Source of the DNA: an uncultured Acetatifactor sp. | GTDB lineage: Bacteria > Bacillota > Clostridia > Lachnospirales > Lachnospiraceae | Direction: 5' to 3' | Length of the DNA: 61,588 nucleotides | NCBI GenBank assembly: GCA_949840935.1 | Contig: CATKXX010000017.1 | Span: 1-61,588, forward strand | In this document: one piece after another, positions 50,939 through 59,685 of the stretch | Numbering within the stretch: position 1 is the first letter of the stretch | How the letters are laid out: each line of letters begins with the position of its first letter | The notes under the pieces: generated by a model | Told to the model about the DNA's origin: nothing | The model's input: only the letters and a program-made list of their open reading frames with translations | The model's database searches: none | Position numbers and translations under genes: made by a program

Positions 50939-52573
50939 CTAAAAATTCACTATAACATATCCGTTCCATTCCACAATAGAGCCTTCCTGAGGCCAATCAG
51001 GCATTCCCTCTGCATACAACTCCGCCTCCCTGACCAGCTCCGGCTCCGTCACCACCTGCAGGTCATGTCCATGCATCCGAAGGAAATTTGCAATCTCCAT
51101 CCCCTGCTTGTCAAATGCGTATAAGCCCCAGCTGATAACAGAATACTCCGCTTCCCCCGCAAAAGAATAGCCGTGGGGACTATAAAACTTTTCCTTCAGA
51201 AGCGGGTCAAGCCAGTCTGTCAGCAAAGCTATCCTGGCAAATTCCTTTGAGGAAAAGTCAACACAATACCTTTTCACCAAATCATAGGGTGGAACATAGG
51301 AGCCCGTAAACAATACCCTGGCATCTTCCCCGTAATCCCTGGCCACCGTCCAGGCTATCTCTGTCAGAACCTCCTTATCATACTCGTATTTCCGATAATC
51401 CGTATAAAAGGCATAATTCGATTCATACGCCTGGTTCCAGATCAGACAGGAAGCCAATACTGCAAACAGCCAAGTGCCCCCTCCATTTGCCTTTTTCTTA
51501 CTTAAAAAGCAATACAACAGCAAGACTGCTGAAGCCACAAAAAACGGCATATACTGGCAGGCCCGGTACAGCGGGGCCTTCAGCTCCACAAATGTCAGGA
51601 TAACCGGTATCATGATCATTCCCGCAAACAGAAAGAGATACCAGCCATTTTTCTTTTTTACCGTATACATCACAGAAGCTGCTCCCATCACAAACACTGC
51701 GAGCATATAGACAGTGACAGGGAAATAAACAGCACCATTCACGCAATAAACCAGCCAGTACTTTTTCAAAAGCATAAAAATTTCCTGCAGCCACTGGCCA
51801 CTCTGAAAAATCTGCAAACCATACCACAAATCCCGTGTTCCCGAATCAGGCAGGGAAAAGACGATTATAACAGCCCTTCTGATCAGAGCCCGCAGGACGA
51901 TACATCCTGCCGCCGCACAGCTGCATTGAAAAAGCTTCTGGAAGATCCACCGGCAGGTCAGCCTGTCCCTGCCTGTCACCCCGCGGAAAAACAGGAGCAT
52001 GACAACCCCCAGTAAATAGAATATGATAAAAGATTCATAGCAGCCCACTGCACCCCAGATAAACAGCATACTGGCCGCCAAATACTTCAGACCGTCCTTT
52101 TCTTTCCTGTCCAGGCTCTCCAGAAATGCCAGCAGGGAAAGGGCAGTCAGGACATAGCCAATGTCAACACCATCGTGATAATAATAAACCCATACCTCGC
52201 TGATAAACGGAAAAGAAACAAAGACTCCCGCAAAGGCTGTATAACCTAAAATACCGACCCTGTCCCCAAAAATACGTCTCATCAGCACACAGTACAGGAC
52301 AACCGCAGTCAATAAAAGCAGCAACCCTGCCAATTCCGTGATAAAAGGCGTAAAATCGCTGATATGGAACAGTTTGTTCACCAGAAATACGGTCCAACGT
52401 CCCATGACCACTTCCAGGCCGTCTTCCAGATATAGCCCAACCAAGGTATCATCTACCCCAATGCTTTCATGAGTGATGGCAAATCCATAACTGAACACCG
52501 CCGTAACCGTCAAAGCAATCACAAAAAACTTATGTCGGAGAAAATATCTGACATCCTCGTATAACCCCTTCAT
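50939..52573 (-). CDS. GtrII-like membrane glucosyltransferase
   Basis: A 544-residue polytopic protein with about 11-12 helices. The Asp-rich early loop HESIGVDDTLVGLYLEDGL and the short C-terminal soluble tail match the glucosyltransferase-domain (GtrII) proteins that add glucose to surface polymers using a lipid carrier. No catalytic residues are confirmed here. AGGAAAGGATGA precedes the ATG. No gtrA/gtrB pair is adjacent; the KptA fusion gene follows on the same strand. Confidence 0.82.
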   Translation of the reverse strand: MKGLYEDVRYFLRHKFFVIALTVTAVFSYGFAITHESIGVDDTLVGLYLEDGLEVVMGRWTVFLVNKLFHISDFTPFITELAGLLLLLTAVVLYCVLMRRIFGDRVGILGYTAFAGVFVSFPFISEVWVYYYHDGVDIGYVLTALSLLAFLESLDRKEKDGLKYLAASMLFIWGAVGCYESFIIFYLLGVVMLLFFRGVTGRDRLTCRWIFQKLFQCSCAAAGCIVLRALIRRAVIIVFSLPDSGTRDLWYGLQIFQSGQWLQEIFMLLKKYWLVYCVNGAVYFPVTVYMLAVFVMGAASVMYTVKKKNGWYLFLFAGMIMIPVILTFVELKAPLYRACQYMPFFVASAVLLLYCFLSKKKANGGGTWLFAVLASCLIWNQAYESNYAFYTDYRKYEYDKEVLTEIAWTVARDYGEDARVLFTGSYVPPYDLVKRYCVDFSSKEFARIALLTDWLDPLLKEKFYSPHGYSFAGEAEYSVISWGLYAFDKQGMEIANFLRMHGHDLQVVTEPELVREAELYAEGMPDWPQEGSIVEWNGYVIVNF

Positions 52574-52610
52574 TCATCCTTTCCTCTCATTTCCAATCCC
52601 TCTGCTGCTT

Positions 52611-52660
52611 CATGAAAAAAGCCCCGCAGCCCGCATACAGGCAGACTCCGAGACCTTCCC
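52611..52660 (-). repeat. Terminator-like 50-bp repeat, copy A
   Basis: The segment is nearly identical to 53777-53827. On the minus strand it reads GGGAAGGTCTCGGAG, then a GC-rich hairpin and GGGGCTTTTTT. In both copies it looks like the terminator that follows a tRNA gene. The copies bracket the small ORF at 52750 and the deleted integrase at 53208. Confidence 0.65.
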
Positions 52661-52749
52661 CTCTCATCTAACTTTTAAAAGTTACAGGATAACGCCGTGA
52701 TGTTCTGTTCGGTATCCCGACACATCCTGCAGGCTGTTATTCTCTGATT

Positions 52750-52917
52750 CTATGGTTTAATGTCCGATAAATCAGTAACCCCTAAGACTTCTAATCGTTT
52801 TTCAGTAACTTTTATTTTGTGATTCAATACAGCGTTTTCTTCTTTGTTCGCCGCTTTAATCATATATAAGTCTGCTAACATTTCTAAAAGCATATCTCTT
52901 TTTTCTTCAACAGACAT
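52750..52917 (-). CDS. Small protein with coiled-coil tendency
   Basis: The protein is 55 residues from ATG 52917, after GGAGGTATTAGAA; an earlier in-frame ATG at 52932 lacks a site. MSVEEKRDMLLEMLADLYMI is an amphipathic helix and the second half is Lys/Glu-rich. No family is recognised. It lies between two copies of the terminator repeat with the deleted integrase, so it probably belongs to a decayed mobile element. The terminator copy A would end its transcript. Confidence 0.55.
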   Translation of the reverse strand: MSVEEKRDMLLEMLADLYMIKAANKEENAVLNHKIKVTEKRLEVLGVTDLSDIKP

Positions 52918-53207
52918 TTCTAATACCTCCACTTTTCTCCTTTCCGCGCATCAGATTATCTTACTTAAGCCAAACCCTGCATTGCATCAGCCTGATATAT
53001 ATTTGATTCTGCTTGTCCTGAATTATTTTCTCCAAAAAGTAGATTGACAGTCTTGCCATTTATATGCTACTTTATGGGTTGTTCTACTATGGCACTGCCA
53101 AATCCCTTTGCAGAACGTAGCGTAGTAGTCTTACAATTAGAATAGCAGAAAGGGCGTAAAAACGCAAGAGATAAGGAACTGGCAATCTTAAATAAGGTGG
53201 CAGACAG

Positions 53208-53750
53208 ATGACCCTGCAACAATGCTTTGATGATTGCATGCTGTCCAGGCGGCTCGCGGGCTTGTCCCCTAAGACCATCCTGGCCTACCAGCAGTTCATA
53301 GGGCCGTTCCTGCAGTCCGCTGGCCCCGGCCTGCCCCTGGATGCCCTCACGCAGGGGCACATCACCCTCTACCTCTCCGGCCTGTTGGAGCGGCCCCTCA
53401 GCAAGTCCACCCGGGCTACCTACATCCGCCACCTGAAGATGTTCCTGAAATGGATGCAGGAGGAGCACTGCGTACAGTACGACCACAATGCGGTCAAGGT
53501 CTTCATGGCCAAGCTCTCCTCACAGCTCCCCTTTGAGTTCTCCTCGCACAGACTCCGGCATAACTTCGCCACCAACTACTGCCTCGACCAGTACGAGGAG
53601 CGCGGCCACGTGGACATATACAGGCTCATGGTACTCATGGGGCATGAGGACATAGAGACCACCCGTCGTTACCTGCACCATGCCAACGAGCTGATATGTG
53701 CGAAAGATTGTATATCCCATCTCGATAAACTGTACAGCGGGGAAACCTGA
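53208..53750 (+). pseudogene. Internally deleted tyrosine recombinase
   Basis: A 180-residue open frame with AAGGTGGCAGACAG before the ATG. Residues 1-95 are the SAM-like core-binding domain (LSPKTILAYQQFIGPFLQSA, TRATYIRHLKMFLKWMQEE). The next part jumps to the catalytic end HRLRHNFATNY...VLMGHEDIETTRRYLHHA, with HxLRH, GH and Tyr. The first catalytic Arg and the beta-sheet Lys region, about 80-100 residues, are missing. The frame is intact, but the enzyme should be inactive. It is unlike the complete integrase at 55256 and marks an older insertion. Confidence 0.75.
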
Positions 53751-53776
53751 TCTTTCAGCCCCGCTGTATCCCATTG

Positions 53777-53827
53777 CATGAAAAAAAGCCCCGCAACCCG
53801 CATAAATGCAGGCTCCGAGACCTTCCC
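53777..53827 (-). repeat. Terminator-like 51-bp repeat, copy B
   Basis: This is the second copy of the element at 52611-52660, here directly abutting the 42-bp tRNA-Lys 3' repeat. It has a short hairpin (CCTGCA/TGCGGG) and then GGGGCTTTTTTT on the minus strand, as expected for a tRNA terminator. Confidence 0.65.
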
Positions 53828-53869
53828 TGCACCGCCAGGGGCTCGAACCCTGGACACCCTGATTAAGAG
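53828..53869. repeat. Left attachment repeat (attL), 42 bp, tRNA-Lys 3' end
   Basis: The segment is identical over 42 bp to 61462-61503. On the minus strand it runs from the anticodon CTCTTAA loop through the T-arm (GGTTCGAGCC) to the acceptor GGCGGTGCA, i.e. the 3' part of a tRNA-Lys(CTT). The 5' half of the tRNA is absent here. Confidence 0.85.
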
Positions 53870-53957
53870 GAACTCACAAGGGACAAACCCCATTAAAAAT
53901 TATCACCTATCTAAAGCTATCCAAAGTGGAATTTTATGGGAAATTTGTGTACAAGCT

Positions 53958-53976
53958 CTGCGACCAATCCTGCGAC
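53958..53976 (+). other. Left CTGCGAC repeats, candidate integrase arm sites
   Basis: CTGCGAC occurs at 53958-53964 and 53970-53976, 12 bp apart. The same 7-mer recurs in the same orientation near the right end at 11-12-bp steps. Confidence 0.6.
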
Positions 53977-54043
53977 ATGCTCTTAGAAATAATCTTAGCA
54001 CATGGAAATAAGCTTCACAAGCAGAAAAATTTCACATAAAAAT

Positions 54044-54130
54044 GCCCGAAATCCCGCTCTAATATCAACAGTGCATAAAAATATTTCGATATGCTCTGTG
54101 ATTTCTGATACTGTTTACGGGATTTCGGGC
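54044..54130 (-). terminator. Long-loop hairpin after the Rpn gene
   Basis: GCCCGAAATCCCG (54044-54056) and CGGGATTTCGGGC (54118-54130) form perfect 13-bp arms with a 61-nt loop, followed by ATTTTTATG on the minus strand. It probably terminates the Rpn gene, which ends at 54192. Confidence 0.6.
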
Positions 54131-54191
54131 AGCTATCCTGTTATCTGCAATGTATTTTCTTTTTACCCTCGCACTGTTATGATTTAATTGA

Positions 54192-55034
54192 TTACGCCAT
54201 CTGCAGAACTTCCTTTTCAAGTTTTCTTAAATCTTCAAGGGATAATGCCGGAACACACTCCGCAATTTCATCAAGCGACATTTTCCCTTTTCTTATCAGT
54301 TTTTCCGCCGTTTTTCTTGCCTCGCTATTTTTAATATCTTCTGCGTATGCTTCCAAAACCTGCTCGTCATCAAACAATGTCATCATTATATCTACAACCT
54401 CCTGTTCCTTGTTTTCAAGATATTCTTTTAACACGTTCCTGTCCTTACAGATACGAATTGTTTCTATTACCGCTTCTTTTGTTTGACCGTACATCTTTCT
54501 CTGTTCATTATACACCTTACAGAAAATGATATACTGCCCAATTATGCTGTTTTCGTCCTCCTGATAAAGCACCCTGACCTCTGCGTCAACTGCTATCTTT
54601 TCACCACCAAAAAAATCTTTTGAGAGCGATATAGCGTCAGGCGGGTTCTTCGGCTTTTCACCTGTAAATATCACATATAATTCAGGTTTTGGCATATTCA
54701 CCTTTTTCGCCCCATACAAGTTTTGTTTGGTACGCTTAAAGAAGTCGTGATAAGTCTGTATCAGATACATTAACGCACGTATTATGATATTCAATGTCCA
54801 TGTTGACTGGCTCTCAACCAGAATGACAAGCCTGCCGCCGACCGAGAAACCAAGGTCATTGTAGTCTGCATCTACCAATATATGCTTGATGGTAACATCT
54901 TTTATATCATCTTCCTTCACACTGTCATCCTCAGGGTGAAGTGCCTTATACAATTGTAACAGATATTTTTTGTCCTGAAATAAATTTGTGAATACGCTGT
55001 CTTTTATTTTACGTTTTGGTGTGCTTTGCGCCAC
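54192..55034 (-). CDS. Rpn/PD-(D/E)XK nuclease family protein (transposase-like)
   Basis: A 280-residue protein starting at GTG 55034 (GAGAGGTGG upstream). The N-terminal half matches the Rpn/PDDEXK-transposase pattern: DSVFTNLFQDKKYLLQLYKA, the catalytic DLGFSVGGRLVILVESQS with Asp and Glu-x-Gln, and the RALMYLIQTYHDFF helix. The C-terminal half is helical with an SEARKTAEKLIRKGKMSLDE regulatory-looking end. These are recombination-promoting nucleases that move occasionally. It lies between attL and the integrase, probably as a passenger gene. Confidence 0.85.
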   Translation of the reverse strand: MAQSTPKRKIKDSVFTNLFQDKKYLLQLYKALHPEDDSVKEDDIKDVTIKHILVDADYNDLGFSVGGRLVILVESQSTWTLNIIIRALMYLIQTYHDFFKRTKQNLYGAKKVNMPKPELYVIFTGEKPKNPPDAISLSKDFFGGEKIAVDAEVRVLYQEDENSIIGQYIIFCKVYNEQRKMYGQTKEAVIETIRICKDRNVLKEYLENKEQEVVDIMMTLFDDEQVLEAYAEDIKNSEARKTAEKLIRKGKMSLDEIAECVPALSLEDLRKLEKEVLQMA

Positions 55035-55255
55035 TTTACCACCTCTCTATTGTAATACATGCTGATTAACCGATGATACTCAATAGGGTTATCAAAATAT
55101 TTTCCTTATCCTGTGCCTGTTACATTTCAATTATACAAAAAAACCTTCCCGCTTACAATGAAATTCCTATGAATTTTTCTGATACCCTTGCAAAGTCATT
55201 CTTACATTGTCCTTAATCCCCTATACCTCTCTGTAATAAAATCAGGGGGTCAGTT

Positions 55256-56446
55256 TTACTCGTTGACCGCCGAAAATATAAGGTTTTCCAGTTTTTCTGC
55301 CACTATGTTCTGCTTATCCTTTGCAACATGGGAATAGACTGACAGCGTTATTTTAGGGTCTTTATGCCCTGCTCTCTGCTGTACGATATGCAGCGGTATT
55401 CCCTCTGACAGCAACAGGGATATGGCACTGTGTCTTGTTCCGTGAAGCTTGATATGACGCAGACCATGTTTTTCCAAAGTCCTTGCCCACTTTCGGGTAA
55501 AGCTTTTCGGCAGAAAAGGACTGCCGTCCTCTTGGCACACAACAAATTCTTTATCATTAAAATCTTTTCCATATTTCAGCTTATTTGCTTTATATATTGC
55601 TCTCTGCTTTTTCAATAGCTTCATGGTATAATCACTGACAACCATCTCCCGGCAGGAATCTTCTGTCTTGCAGTCCTTCAGGACACAAACCTTGCTGTCC
55701 TGCGTCTCAACCAGAGAATGGCATATTGTAACGGTATTCGTAGAAAAATCTATATCTGAAAATCTTAATCCCAATAATTCTCCACGGCGCATAACACAGT
55801 CAAACAACAGGGCGACAGGAAGCTTCATATCTGTCCCTTTCACGGCTCTCTGTAATTCCCTGATTTCCTCCACGGTATATACATCTATATTTTTTGTGGA
55901 AGCGTCCCTTGCAATCTTCACATTCGCTGCGGGATTTTGTTTGATATATTGACGTTCTACAGCCTCATTCAATGCCGCCTTAAAAATACGGTTAATGTGT
56001 TTAATGCTTTCTGCGCCAAGAGGTTTGTCACTGGCATTGGATTTTTTCTTCCAAGTGTTATATACCTGCTGAATGTGTACTTTTTGCAGTTCCTGAAGTT
56101 TTTTCTTGCCAAACATAGGCTTCAAGTATCTCTCTATCTTTTCTTTATAATCCCTTATCGTTGCCGCACTGTGATTACAGCTTTCACAGTATTCAAGATA
56201 TTCATCAAGATAGCTCGCTACTGTCATGTCGGAAGGGTTCAGGAGTTCACCTTGCAGGTATTCCGCCTTTTTCATAGTCAGGAAATTCTCTGCTTCCTTC
56301 TTGTCATTCGTATCTATCCGAAAACTTGCCCTGATACGTTTTCCCGTAACGGGGTCTTTGCCCAGTTCCAGAACAACCGTATAATATTGTACATCATCCC
56401 TTGAAGGACGGGGTCTGATTGACCCCGTTATTGACTTTTTTGACAT
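55256..56446 (-). CDS. int: Tyrosine integrase of the element (Tn916-type)
   Basis: The protein is 396 residues from ATG 56446 (AGAGGTGATTCA upstream). It has an N-terminal arm-binding domain (YYTVVLELGKDPVTGKRIR, with a three-stranded sheet pattern), then the SAM-like domain (MTVASYLDEYLEYCESCNHS). The catalytic domain has the first Arg in MRRGELLGLRFSDID, a Lys in KDCKTEDSCREM, HGTRHSAIS, GHKDPKIT and the nucleophile in VYSHV. The set is complete, so it should be active at the 42-bp tRNA repeats. No excisionase was recognised beside it; the small proteins of the element are candidates. Confidence 0.93.
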   Translation of the reverse strand: MSKKSITGSIRPRPSRDDVQYYTVVLELGKDPVTGKRIRASFRIDTNDKKEAENFLTMKKAEYLQGELLNPSDMTVASYLDEYLEYCESCNHSAATIRDYKEKIERYLKPMFGKKKLQELQKVHIQQVYNTWKKKSNASDKPLGAESIKHINRIFKAALNEAVERQYIKQNPAANVKIARDASTKNIDVYTVEEIRELQRAVKGTDMKLPVALLFDCVMRRGELLGLRFSDIDFSTNTVTICHSLVETQDSKVCVLKDCKTEDSCREMVVSDYTMKLLKKQRAIYKANKLKYGKDFNDKEFVVCQEDGSPFLPKSFTRKWARTLEKHGLRHIKLHGTRHSAISLLLSEGIPLHIVQQRAGHKDPKITLSVYSHVAKDKQNIVAEKLENLIFSAVNE

Positions 56447-56493
56447 TGAATCACCTCTTACTCTAAATCCTAAAATTTATTTCTGCAACATCC

Positions 56494-58230
56494 TTATTTG
56501 GTATCATCACTTATTTCAGGTAAATCAATTTTATACCCCTTTACCTTTATTTCTCCTGCAATCACGATATCTGAAAGATAACGGTCTTTTTCGCAATGAA
56601 GTATGCCTTGCTCCTTCCATCTCTTTAAAACCACTTTTTTATCAGGAAATCTGCCTTCCCTGAGTATTTCTTCAAGCGTTTCGTCTGCTATAAAAAGTCG
56701 TTTCTTATAGATAACACCGCCTTGCTTTAAATCCTTGATACGTCCCAGACACTTTTGTGGTACGAAATCCCCCTCTCCTTCCCTCACAAACTGATTGTAA
56801 TATTTTGTGACGTACTGCATAAGATATATCAAAGCTCTTGCACCGATATCTGCATGGTTCGCTTCTCTGACAAGGCTGTGTTTTTCGATAAACTGAATGA
56901 TTTCATCCGTATTTAGCTGAATATCCATTACACTCTCAATAAGTGAGGCACTTGTCAATATCAGTGCGTATTGTTTGCAGGCTCTTTCTGTAAAATTATT
57001 ATAAAAGCCCTGTTCCTGCGCACTTTCTACTAAATACCCATACCACTGCCAATATAAAGAAACAATTTCTTCCTGCCCATATTCCTGTTCTAAATCCAGA
57101 ATATATTTGGCAAGCTTAGGTATCAGCCATCCATAATCTCCTGAAACGGTATTCTTGATTCGGTCTGCAGATTCGGCACTTTTTGTCCATATCACATTTT
57201 CAATTTCCAGCACACGCACTAATAACCCTGTGTTTTCATCCGCTATACCAATCAGGCTTTTTTCACTCGTAATGGCAATGGTGGTGCTGAAATATCCCGA
57301 TTCAGCCCTTTCCAAATCTTTTGTGAGCCTTTTCTTCTCCTTTCCCATAGACAGGCTGTATAACAGCTTTGTGGGATTATAATTGCACAGGGAACCTTCA
57401 TCAATGAGAACAGGATAGCTTGACTGGCTTGTTGCCAATAACGCATTCTGTGTATCGGAGAAATTCAGTACCAGACTGTCACCCTGAAAACTGGGTTTTG
57501 CACCACAGCTTACCATGAAAAGTCCTGCTGAAGTCTTTCCAGAAGAGCTTTCACCCACCATGCTGACGATTATATTTTCTACCTGCACCTTTTCCCTGAG
57601 ATAGTCCACTAAAATCCCGCTTCCTGCTACTGCAAGCATAAATTCCAAGGGAATGTTTCCAAGCACTTCATCTATGACCAGTTTCTTCCATGCCTTGTAT
57701 TTTCCTTTTGAACCGATTTGTAATCTGCCACAGTATTTTGACTCTGCGCCGATAGCCTTCTCAGCCAAAAAAACAGTGCGTTCATCATATTGGGAAAACC
57801 CCAATGTCTCATGCTGTAAAATACAGGGGACATCCGGCTCCTGATTAAAGATGCTTGTAATCAATACTTTTGCATCCTGTTTCAATACCTGAACCCCATA
57901 TCCCAACAACGCCATGATGCCCTGCTCTGTCAGTTCCTTTCTTGGAAATGTTATCTTTACCTCATTTCCCTGTGCATCTGTAAAAAGTAAATCCAGAAAT
58001 TTTTCTCCTGTGTCTATGCGGTTCACAATTCTTGATACATATACCGCAGAACCTTTTGGTATAAAAACAAGTGAATCGTCTTTTGTTTCCCATAAGCCGT
58101 ACTGTCCCTCATAAACGGTGTATTTCTTTTGTATCACATAGCATTCGTTTTTATCTGCTGATTTTCTTACTGTCGCTTTTAAAATGATGAACATCTCCTT
58201 TCCATGGCATATATGGTCAGGCACACGCAT
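56494..58230 (-). CDS. DUF927 family ATPase (primase/helicase-like)
   Basis: A 578-residue protein with a P-loop (SMVGESSSGKTS) near residue 225, a Walker-B-like VLIDEG, and the flanking LLATSQSSYPVLIDEGSLCN. The pattern is that of DUF927, found in replication or helicase proteins of mobile elements and satellites. The start is uncertain: ATG 58230 has no ribosome site, while ATG 58194 has AAGGAG directly before it at too short a spacing. It is the largest gene of the element and may drive its replication from the inverted repeat at 58324-58398. Confidence 0.8.
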   Translation of the reverse strand: MRVPDHICHGKEMFIILKATVRKSADKNECYVIQKKYTVYEGQYGLWETKDDSLVFIPKGSAVYVSRIVNRIDTGEKFLDLLFTDAQGNEVKITFPRKELTEQGIMALLGYGVQVLKQDAKVLITSIFNQEPDVPCILQHETLGFSQYDERTVFLAEKAIGAESKYCGRLQIGSKGKYKAWKKLVIDEVLGNIPLEFMLAVAGSGILVDYLREKVQVENIIVSMVGESSSGKTSAGLFMVSCGAKPSFQGDSLVLNFSDTQNALLATSQSSYPVLIDEGSLCNYNPTKLLYSLSMGKEKKRLTKDLERAESGYFSTTIAITSEKSLIGIADENTGLLVRVLEIENVIWTKSAESADRIKNTVSGDYGWLIPKLAKYILDLEQEYGQEEIVSLYWQWYGYLVESAQEQGFYNNFTERACKQYALILTSASLIESVMDIQLNTDEIIQFIEKHSLVREANHADIGARALIYLMQYVTKYYNQFVREGEGDFVPQKCLGRIKDLKQGGVIYKKRLFIADETLEEILREGRFPDKKVVLKRWKEQGILHCEKDRYLSDIVIAGEIKVKGYKIDLPEISDDTK

Positions 58231-58323
58231 ATCAATTTATATGCTGTGATTTTCAGGTTTGGTACTTATTTTTATCGACGTCCCTCAACAATATTTTCAA
58301 ACGTGAAACAGGAATGGAAGGCG

Positions 58324-58398
58324 TAATTTTTGATATGCCGCTTTGTCATTTAATCAGGCGTTTCATCCGCTTTCAGGCAAGCGGCATATCAAAAATTA
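58324..58398. other. 18-bp perfect inverted repeat, candidate origin or hairpin
   Basis: TAATTTTTGATATGCCGC (58324-58341) and its exact complement at 58381-58398 enclose a 39-nt loop. The loop contains the hexamer TCAGGC twice, 22 bp apart. It lies 94 bp before the DUF927 gene. It may be a replication origin, an oriT-like nick region, or only a strong hairpin. Confidence 0.55.
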
Positions 58399-58408
58399 TA
58401 TCCTGACA

Positions 58409-58768
58409 TTACTGAACCGTCACAACCGCCACCGCATAATCGTTTGAACAGATATAAAGCCGTATCACGACCATATCCTGCCCATTGGGATATTCATCCT
58501 CAAACTCACACAAATCCTTCTCTGTGCAGTAACGCTGTAACACTCCGTCAAATTCTCTTTCCATTTCGTCAGCGTCCCCATAAAGGATAATTATGTAACC
58601 GCCCAAATCAGCGGCAATATCCCTGTCTGCGCCATAGTAAAAGTCCGTCTGTTCAGCCATTACCCTGATGCTTTCAACAGCCTTCGTATTTTTCCATAGG
58701 GATAAGGCGTTCCCTATCTCCTCCTGAAACTGTTTTAATGCGTCTGCATTCGGTATGATTTTATACAT
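58409..58768 (-). CDS. Hypothetical protein of the element
   Basis: The protein is 119 residues from ATG 58768 (GCAGGGAAAATAAA upstream); an earlier ATG at 58804 lacks a site. It starts MYKIIPNADALKQFQEEIGN and has an acidic middle (DADEMEREFDG) and an ordered strand-rich end (DMVVIRLYICSNDYAVAVVT). No family is recognised. It follows two tiny membrane-peptide genes at 1-2 bp spacing, so they form one transcription unit ending at the long inverted repeat. Confidence 0.65.
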   Translation of the reverse strand: MYKIIPNADALKQFQEEIGNALSLWKNTKAVESIRVMAEQTDFYYGADRDIAADLGGYIIILYGDADEMEREFDGVLQRYCTEKDLCEFEDEYPNGQDMVVIRLYICSNDYAVAVVTVQ

Positions 58769-58769
58769 T

Positions 58770-58853
58770 TTATTTTCCCTGCTTTCCCTTATACTGAACC
58801 ACAACCTTTAAGATGCTGACTACCAGTGTTATACCCAAGATAATATCGCCCAT
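58770..58853 (-). CDS. Tiny membrane peptide, 27 residues
   Basis: The ATG at 58853 follows GGAAGGAGCATATTG. The peptide is MGDIILGITLVVSILK, then VVVQYKGKQGK: one hydrophobic helix followed by a basic tail. It lies 2 bp downstream of the previous tiny ORF and 1 bp from the next gene. It resembles small toxins or membrane modulators in form only. Confidence 0.6.
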   Translation of the reverse strand: MGDIILGITLVVSILKVVVQYKGKQGK

Positions 58854-58855
58854 TT

Positions 58856-58942
58856 TCAATATGCTCCTTCCCACATAGATACATTGATATAGATTACGTT
58901 GATAAGCACAATCCCTATGCCAATTCCAATAAAATAATTCAT
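58856..58942 (-). CDS. Tiny membrane peptide, 28 residues
   Basis: The ATG at 58942 follows AAAGGAAAGGG. The peptide is MNYFIGIGIGIVLINVIY, then INVSMWEGAY: a glycine-isoleucine-rich transmembrane helix. It is too short for ordinary gene calling, but the ribosome site and tight packing with its neighbours support it. Confidence 0.6.
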   Translation of the reverse strand: MNYFIGIGIGIVLINVIYINVSMWEGAY

Positions 58943-58992
58943 AACCGATACCCTTTCCTTTCTGTCACCTGAAAACAATACTCCTGCCCCGT

Positions 58993-59541
58993 CTATATCT
59001 TAGGCAGTACAAACTTACGGAATGCCCATTTTCCTGAAAATCTCTGTCCCGCAAACAAAGGGTGTATTGTTTTCAATGTTTTATACTTGTCGTCCGTATC
59101 CACAAGCTCTGTCAGCTTTTTGGCATACGGCTTCAAAATCTTATACAGATTTTCCTTTTCCTCTTTCACCTTCTTGTTGCCCACATAGCCATTGCCGAAC
59201 CCCAGAAGTATCTCGTCAAAGTCCCTTTTGAGAACCTCCTTGATATACTCTAAATTGTCGGTATTGTCTCCTGCCTTTGTAGGCTGGAGTTTGTCTGTAA
59301 TGTCCGCAAACAGGTTACACAGTGTAATCGTGCTGTACCCCATTGCGAAAAGATTGTTCATCAGATAATTTGTCGTCAGATCCACCACCAGCAAATTATC
59401 TGATGCGGGATTGGTGCAGATAACTAAAATCTTTTTGCCCTTTGTTTCCTTGCGCTCCATTGTATACTCAAACCTTTTACCTGCTGTCTGGCTGAATATC
59501 CCTGTACGCTCCAATATGACATTCTGTCTGACTGTCTCCAT
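58993..59541 (-). CDS. DUF1643 family protein
   Basis: A 182-residue protein with AGGAGGGGGAAAGCC before its ATG. The DUF1643 core is visible: ILVICTNPASDNLL, VVDLTTNYLMNNLFAMGYST, ITLCNLFADITDKLQ and a FDEILLGFGNG strand. The family is uncharacterised and is common in defence islands and mobile elements. The C-terminus ends in KWAFRKFVLPKI. It lies 50 bp upstream of the tiny-peptide genes and downstream of a strong terminator. Confidence 0.78.
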   Translation of the reverse strand: METVRQNVILERTGIFSQTAGKRFEYTMERKETKGKKILVICTNPASDNLLVVDLTTNYLMNNLFAMGYSTITLCNLFADITDKLQPTKAGDNTDNLEYIKEVLKRDFDEILLGFGNGYVGNKKVKEEKENLYKILKPYAKKLTELVDTDDKYKTLKTIHPLFAGQRFSGKWAFRKFVLPKI

Positions 59542-59626
59542 AGGCTTTCCCCCTCCTGATAAAAAAGCGTCCCTTCGTGACGCTATGTATGCGTCTGATG
59601 ACGCAGTTTCCTATAAGGTAAAAAGA

Positions 59627-59660
59627 TTTTGGGCGGTGTACGCCGCTACACCGCCCAAAA
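59627..59660 (-). terminator. Strong bidirectional terminator upstream of DUF1643
   Basis: TTTTGGGCGGTGTA (59627-59640) and TACACCGCCCAAAA (59647-59660) form perfect 14-bp arms with a 6-nt loop. On the minus strand a CTTTTT run follows soon after. It ends the transcript of the 59686 gene. Confidence 0.8.
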
Positions 59661-59685
59661 CACTGTTGACATGATTGCCGTTACA

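Noticed and set aside
53828..53869. Possible tRNA-Lys gene at the left repeat
   Set aside because: Only the anticodon loop to acceptor 3' end is present; the 5' half cannot be found in the adjoining sequence. The same is true at 61462-61503.
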